A model generated the notes under the pieces. It saw only the letters and a program-made list of their open reading frames with translations, did no database searches and was not told the DNA's origin. The position numbers were made by a program, and so were the translations under genes. From Candidatus Uhrbacteria bacterium (GTDB lineage Bacteria; Patescibacteriota; Patescibacteriia; UBA9934; GWF2-40-263), in NCBI GenBank assembly GCA_016208545.1, contig JACQXU010000022.1, positions 1 through 32,627 on the forward strand: 32,627 nucleotides of DNA, in the 5' to 3' direction. Every line of letters starts with the position of its first letter. Within the stretch, counting starts at the first letter, position 1. Shown in pieces: positions 29,314-32,627 of the stretch.

Positions 29314-30678
29314 ATGCCAGATTCAACTCACACATTCAAACAGCTTGAAAATTTCGTACAAAAAAACTATACGAATCCTGATTTGGATTTATTGCGTCGA
29401 GCGAATCAAACGGCTGTTGCGGCTCATGAAGGAAAAACTCGGCTAACTGGCGAGCCATTTATCAATCATCCAATTGCGGTTGCGTATCGTCTTGCTGAAA
29501 TGGGACTACATCTCAATGTTGTCGTTGCTGGACTTTTGCACGACGTTGTCGAAGACAGCGAATATGAAATTGAAGATGTGCGAATTGAGTTTGGAGATGA
29601 TATTGCGTCGCTCGTTGACAGTGTTACGAAATTGAAACGCAATGTGAATTATCGAGGCGTTGAACGCTACGCGGAAAACTTGCGCAAAATGTTTCTCGCG
29701 ATGGCAAGCGATGTTAGAGTTGTATTCATGAAATTTGCAGACCGACTACACAACCTTCAAACTCTTTACGGACAACCAAAACACAAACAAGAGCGCATTG
29801 CTCGAGAATCGCTTGAAATTTACGCACCGATTGCTGGACGACTTGGAATGAGCGAAATCAAGGGCGAACTTGAGGATTACGCTTTTGCGTATTTACAACC
29901 AAAAGAATACGAAAGAATGAAGAGCATCATGGATATCAAAGATTCTGATGATCTTGACAAAATTTATGACTTAATCGCGGTTCGAATCGTTGTAAACAAT
30001 GTTGAAGATTGTTATGCGGCGCTCGGCGTTCTTCATCAAAAATGGCGACCAGTGCCGGGACGCATTAAAGATTATATCGCGCAACCAAAACCAAACGGAT
30101 ATCAATCTTTACATACAACAATGTTCACAAGTGAAGGAGAAGTAGTTGAATTTCAAATTCGCACACAGGAAATGCATGAATTGTCAGAATATGGTGTTGC
30201 CGCGCACTGGCGATACAAAGAAGGAAGCGGACAACAAGAACGGAATATGCGATGGATGGAAGAATTGGCGCAAATTCAAAAAGAACTTGCGAGCAAAAAA
30301 GATTTTCTTGAACAACTTGAGTACATGAAAATTGACGTGTTCAACGATCGAATTTTTGTGTTCACTCCGCAGGGAGACGTTATTGATTTACCAGAAGGTG
30401 CGACACCAATTGATTTTGCGTACGCAATTCACTCAAAAGTCGGTGATAAATGTGTTGCCGCGCGCATCAATGACGTGATGCGAAATTTGGACACAAAACT
30501 AACTTCTGGTGATATTATAGAAATAGTAACTGATAAAAATCGAAAAGCTCCTAACCCAGACTGGCTCAAATTTGCGCGCACACGTCACGCAAGAAAAAAA
30601 ATTAGAGACGCAACTCGCAATACAGTTAAAGGTTGGTTCGTAGGAGTTTTGCACGGAAGAGAAAAAGGAGGGAAATAG
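29314..30678 (+). CDS. Rel/SpoT-type (p)ppGpp enzyme with intact hydrolase and deleted synthetase segment
   Basis: Stringent-response enzyme. HD hydrolase domain: INHPIAVAYRL, LLHDVVED with H76-D77, FGDDIASLVDSVTKL and MKFADRLHNLQTL, all as in active hydrolases. The synthetase domain keeps YDLIAVRI (Asp219), PGRIKDYIAQPKPNGYQSLHTT and VEFQIRTQEMHELSEYGVAAHW. The stretch between YLQPKEYERM and IYDLIAVR is 44 residues shorter than in typical Rel proteins, and the GRPKHIYSIYRKM-type ATP-binding segment is missing. A TGS domain (about 340-405) ends it; the ZFD and ACT domains are absent (454 residues, against about 730). I start at 29314 (MPDSTHT) because a possible -10 lies over the earlier ATG at 29278; the earlier start adds 12 residues. 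Confidence 0.9.
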   Translation: MPDSTHTFKQLENFVQKNYTNPDLDLLRRANQTAVAAHEGKTRLTGEPFINHPIAVAYRLAEMGLHLNVVVAGLLHDVVEDSEYEIEDVRIEFGDDIASLVDSVTKLKRNVNYRGVERYAENLRKMFLAMASDVRVVFMKFADRLHNLQTLYGQPKHKQERIARESLEIYAPIAGRLGMSEIKGELEDYAFAYLQPKEYERMKSIMDIKDSDDLDKIYDLIAVRIVVNNVEDCYAALGVLHQKWRPVPGRIKDYIAQPKPNGYQSLHTTMFTSEGEVVEFQIRTQEMHELSEYGVAAHWRYKEGSGQQERNMRWMEELAQIQKELASKKDFLEQLEYMKIDVFNDRIFVFTPQGDVIDLPEGATPIDFAYAIHSKVGDKCVAARINDVMRNLDTKLTSGDIIEIVTDKNRKAPNPDWLKFARTRHARKKIRDATRNTVKGWFVGVLHGREKGGK

Positions 30679-30734
30679 AAGAAAAAACTAATTTCAATTT
30701 TCCTACAATCCTCCCACCCTACAACCCTTTACCA

Positions 30735-31583
30735 CTATCCAATTAGTCTGTCGAGCAAATCTAAAAATTCTTCGCGGGAATAAAATGAGATGGAAATTTT
30801 TCCTTTTCCGTTTGATTCTGAAATTTCAACTTTTGTCCCAAGCACTTCACGTAATTTTTTTTCATGCGCGAGAATGTTTGGATCTTTTTTTGCTCCAGAA
30901 TTACCTGCGCGTTTACTTACAATGCGCGCTTCTGCTTCTCGAACTGAAACATCACCGCTTAACATTTGTTTAAAAAGAGAAAAACGTTTTTTTGTGTCTG
31001 TTTCAGCCAATAAAGTTCGAGCATGGGATTTTGTGATTTGTCCGTTTTTAAGCGCGATTAAAATTTCTTCGGGAAGTTCTAGCAGTCTAAGAATGTTTGC
31101 GATATTTGAACGGCTCTTTCCAACACGTTTTGAAACTTGTTCTTGCGTTAAATTAAATTCTTCAATGAGCGCTTTGTAGGCAAGCGCTTCTTCCAGAGCA
31201 TTCAAATCTTGTCGTTGAATGTTTTCAATAAGCGCAAGTTCGAGTTTTTGTTGTTCTGTTGCGTCGCGAACAATTGCTGGAACGGTTTTGAGCCCAAGAG
31301 TTCTGGCCGCTCGCAGACGCCTCTCTCCAGCGATAAGCTCATATTCACCGTTTGAACGCGTTACAATGAGCGGCTGGATGATTCCGTGTTCTTGAATGGA
31401 GTTGATGAGATCTTCAAGTTCACTCGGTGAAAAATTCGCGCGCGGCTGGCGAGGATTTTCGTGAATTTCTTTAACTGAAATTTCGAGCACCTCATGCCGC
31501 GCTTCAGGAAGAACTTGTTCAGTTATTGATTGCCTTTGTGGGATGAGTGAACCAAGTCCCCTCCCAAGAGCTGGTCTGATCAT
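30735..31583 (-). CDS. parB: Chromosome partitioning protein ParB (CTPase, parS-binding)
   Basis: Binds parS near the origin and spreads as a CTP clamp. 282 residues. The N-terminus is RPALGRGLGSLIPQ, the ParA-stimulating Arg-rich tail. The CTP-binding region follows (ENPRQPRANFSPSELEDLINSIQEHGIIQPLIV, GERRLRAA). The helix-turn-helix is LTQEQVSKRVGKSRSNIANILRLL with ITKSHARTLL after it, then a C-terminal dimerisation domain. It lies 101 bp after parA on the same strand. I noticed no consensus parS (TGTTTCACGTGAAACA) in the window, so the binding site is probably outside or diverged. Confidence 0.96.
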   Translation of the reverse strand: MIRPALGRGLGSLIPQRQSITEQVLPEARHEVLEISVKEIHENPRQPRANFSPSELEDLINSIQEHGIIQPLIVTRSNGEYELIAGERRLRAARTLGLKTVPAIVRDATEQQKLELALIENIQRQDLNALEEALAYKALIEEFNLTQEQVSKRVGKSRSNIANILRLLELPEEILIALKNGQITKSHARTLLAETDTKKRFSLFKQMLSGDVSVREAEARIVSKRAGNSGAKKDPNILAHEKKLREVLGTKVEISESNGKGKISISFYSREEFLDLLDRLIG

Positions 31584-31599
31584 AAATTAAATAATCTAA

Positions 31600-31630
31600 A
31601 TTCGAAATTCTAATATCGAAATCCGAAACT
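31600..31630. repeat. TCGAAATTCTAATATCGAAATCCGAAAC word repeat between parA and parB
   Basis: Degenerate CGAAAT(T/C)C units in the 101-bp parA-parB gap. This is a fourth word family, distinct from the TTTTGGG, TAGTAAG and AATGACAAATGAC families. The rest of the gap (31631-31684) is AT-rich without a clear hairpin. Confidence 0.6.
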
Positions 31631-31684
31631 ACTAATAAATATTCATCTTTAATCTCAAATCTTTTTTAATACTTGCTTCGAATT

Positions 31685-32458
31685 TCATAAAATTCCTTCT
31701 TCTCTCAAAATAAATTCTTTTGCTAAACGCTCATATGCTTTCGCGGCGCGAGATGATGGATCGTATCCTAAAATTGATTTTCCAAATGATGGTGCTTCGG
31801 CCAGTCGCACACTTCGCGGAATAACAGAACGAAAAATTTTATCAGGAAAATATCTATACAGTTCTTGCAAAACTTCATTTGAAAGCCTTGTGCGAGAATC
31901 GTACATTGTTATAACTGCTCCCATGAGTTCCAAATCAGGACGCAGATTTTCTTTCACCAAATTAATTGTGTTAAGAAGTTGTGTCAATCCTTCAAGGGCA
32001 TAATATTCTGCTTGAACAGGAATGAGAACTGAATCTGACGCAACCAAACCGTTGATCGTGAGCATTCCAAGCGACGGAGGATTATCAATTAAAATATAAT
32101 CGTAATCATTTCGAACTTCAAGAAGCGCCTTGCGCAAAAAATGTTCGCGTTCCTCCGCGTTCACAAGTTCAACGGTCGCACCAGCCAGAGATTGCGTTGC
32201 CGGAAGAAGTTTAAGGCCTGGATGCGCTGTTTTGTGAATCAAATTACGAACGGAATGCGAACCAATCAAACCTTCATAGACTCCGGCTTGTAAAGTTGTG
32301 TGATCTACGCCAAGTCCAGAAGTCGCGTTTGCTTGAGGATCAAGATCAACAAGTAAAACAAATTTTCCGTGTTCAGCCAAAAAAGCCGCGAGATTCACGG
32401 TTGTTGTTGTTTTTCCAACTCCACCTTTTTGATTAACGACCGAAATTATGTGAGCCAT
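31685..32458 (-). CDS. parA: Chromosome partitioning ATPase ParA (Soj)
   Basis: Deviant Walker ATPase that moves ParB-parS complexes. I start at 32458 (MAHIISVVNQKGGVGKTTT), giving 257 residues. The frame is open a further 22 codons, but that stretch covers the promoter and a terminator. The deviant Walker A KGGVGKTT is at 11-18, followed by VDLDPQANATSGLG and Walker B-like YDYILIDNPPSLGMLTINGL. The C-terminal region has RSVIPRSVRLAEAPSFGKSILGYDP. TATACT lies 11 nt before the ATG and no Shine-Dalgarno is present. Confidence 0.97.
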   Translation of the reverse strand: MAHIISVVNQKGGVGKTTTTVNLAAFLAEHGKFVLLVDLDPQANATSGLGVDHTTLQAGVYEGLIGSHSVRNLIHKTAHPGLKLLPATQSLAGATVELVNAEEREHFLRKALLEVRNDYDYILIDNPPSLGMLTINGLVASDSVLIPVQAEYYALEGLTQLLNTINLVKENLRPDLELMGAVITMYDSRTRLSNEVLQELYRYFPDKIFRSVIPRSVRLAEAPSFGKSILGYDPSSRAAKAYERLAKEFILREEGIL

Positions 32459-32469
32459 ACGCGAAAGAT

Positions 32470-32475
32470 AGTATA
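32470..32475 (-). promoter_or_regulatory. -10 box of parA, leaderless type
   Basis: TATACT on the minus strand, 11 nt before the parA ATG. No convincing -35 is seen at 16-18 bp, so the promoter is less certain than the others. Confidence 0.5.
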
Positions 32476-32499
32476 ACAAAAACATCCGCGCAATGCACG

Positions 32500-32537
32500 A
32501 AAAAACAAAATTTCCCCTCGCCAAGCGAGAGGAAATT
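32500..32537 (-). terminator. Rho-independent terminator of the tRNA-fMet transcript
   Basis: 12-bp inverted repeat (32509-32520 with 32526-32537, one G-U) and a 5-nt loop, followed on the minus strand by a T-rich tail (TTTTGTTTTT). It begins 1-2 bp after the encoded CCA of the tRNA. Confidence 0.88.
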
Positions 32538-32538
32538 C

Positions 32539-32581
32539 TGGTTGCGGGGGTTGGATTTGAACCAACGACCTCAAGGTTATG
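32539..32581 (-). tRNA. tRNA-fMet(CAT), 3' exon only
   Basis: The minus strand reads CATAACCTTG, variable loop AGGTC, T arm GTTGG-TTCAAAT-CCAAC, acceptor 3' strand CCCCGCA, discriminator A and encoded CCA. The CCCCGCAACCA end, with A at position 72, matches initiator tRNA-fMet, where position 1 is an unpaired C. The sequence immediately upstream does not supply the expected CAAGGCT 5' half of the anticodon arm. It looks like intron sequence instead, so the 5' exon should lie beyond the window. A pseudogene fragment is the alternative. Confidence 0.75.
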
Positions 32582-32627
32582 CTTACCTACTACAGCTTTC
32601 GCTGCTCCGGAAAACTGGATTTGTGGT
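32582..32627 (-). other. Probable group I intron in tRNA-fMet, 3' end only
   Basis: The 46 bases before the CAT anticodon (minus strand) end in G, the terminal omega-G expected of a group I intron. They contain CAGC-GAAA-GCTG (32604-32593), a stem with a GNRA tetraloop as in P9. A split between U33 and C34 is the known insertion position of group I introns in tRNA-fMet(CAU). The core (P3-P8) lies outside the window, so the class is inferred. Confidence 0.6.

Noticed and set aside
30679-30734. Terminator between rel and parB
   Set aside because: The 56-bp convergent gap has C-rich CCTACAATCCTCCC words but no convincing stem plus T-tract in either direction.
32459-32524. 22-codon upstream extension of ParA
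   Set aside because: It would start inside the tRNA terminator and cross the -10 box; the family start is MAHIISVVNQKGG.

Overview
This AT-rich window reads as the chromosome of an ultra-small Patescibacteria/CPR bacterium, Parcubacteria-like by gene content. This is inferred from protein types and layout, not from a marker-gene tree. The pointers are very compact gene packing, many short housekeeping proteins, almost no Shine-Dalgarno sequences, a probable group I intron in a tRNA, and very large surface proteins anchored by a TrbC/VirB2 pilin-like two-helix module. The genetic code looks standard, because pth ends at a TGA.

Layout. Positions 1-21148 hold a mostly minus-strand block. Read in the direction of transcription it contains a small single-pass membrane protein and a small hypothetical protein with signal peptidase I (lepB). 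hisS and ribosomal protein bS21 (rpsU) follow. A YqeY domain fused to a pilin-like membrane module comes next, then a 600-aa pilin-anchored Ig-like protein, a 3357-aa pilin-anchored Cys-rich/TIG/vWA adhesin, and three single-pass proteins with Ca2+-binding thrombospondin-type-3 motifs. The block ends with ybeY, dgkA and ftsA (cut by the window edge). A tRNA-Val(CAC) gene lies at 21339-21415, divergent from a plus-strand run of a LytR-CpsA-Psr protein, der, pth and dprA, followed by topA. topA converges on a charged hypothetical protein, and both stop codons sit inside one shared terminator hairpin. A Rel-type (p)ppGpp enzyme lacking a 44-residue piece of its synthetase domain faces parB and parA. 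The right edge holds the 3' exon of a tRNA-fMet gene, apparently interrupted at the anticodon by a group I intron.

How the genes work together. The 1.9-16.4 kb region looks like a surface-structure locus. Two exported proteins share a signal peptide and two-helix anchor followed by extracellular Ig-like, Cys-rich and vWA modules. Three type-II membrane proteins with TSP3 motifs follow them, and the YqeY fusion carries a third, divergent two-helix module. The rest is core cell maintenance: division, envelope, translation, GTPase ribosome assembly, DNA uptake and topology, stringent signalling and chromosome segregation.

The intergenic DNA is the most unusual part. It holds three different near-palindromic, MITE-like elements, one of them in tandem exactly at the ftsA start codon. 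It also holds two REP-type paired palindromes and several families of short, word-like repeats that recur between genes. At least five first genes of transcription units have a -10 box only 9-11 nt before the start codon, which predicts leaderless or nearly leaderless mRNAs.
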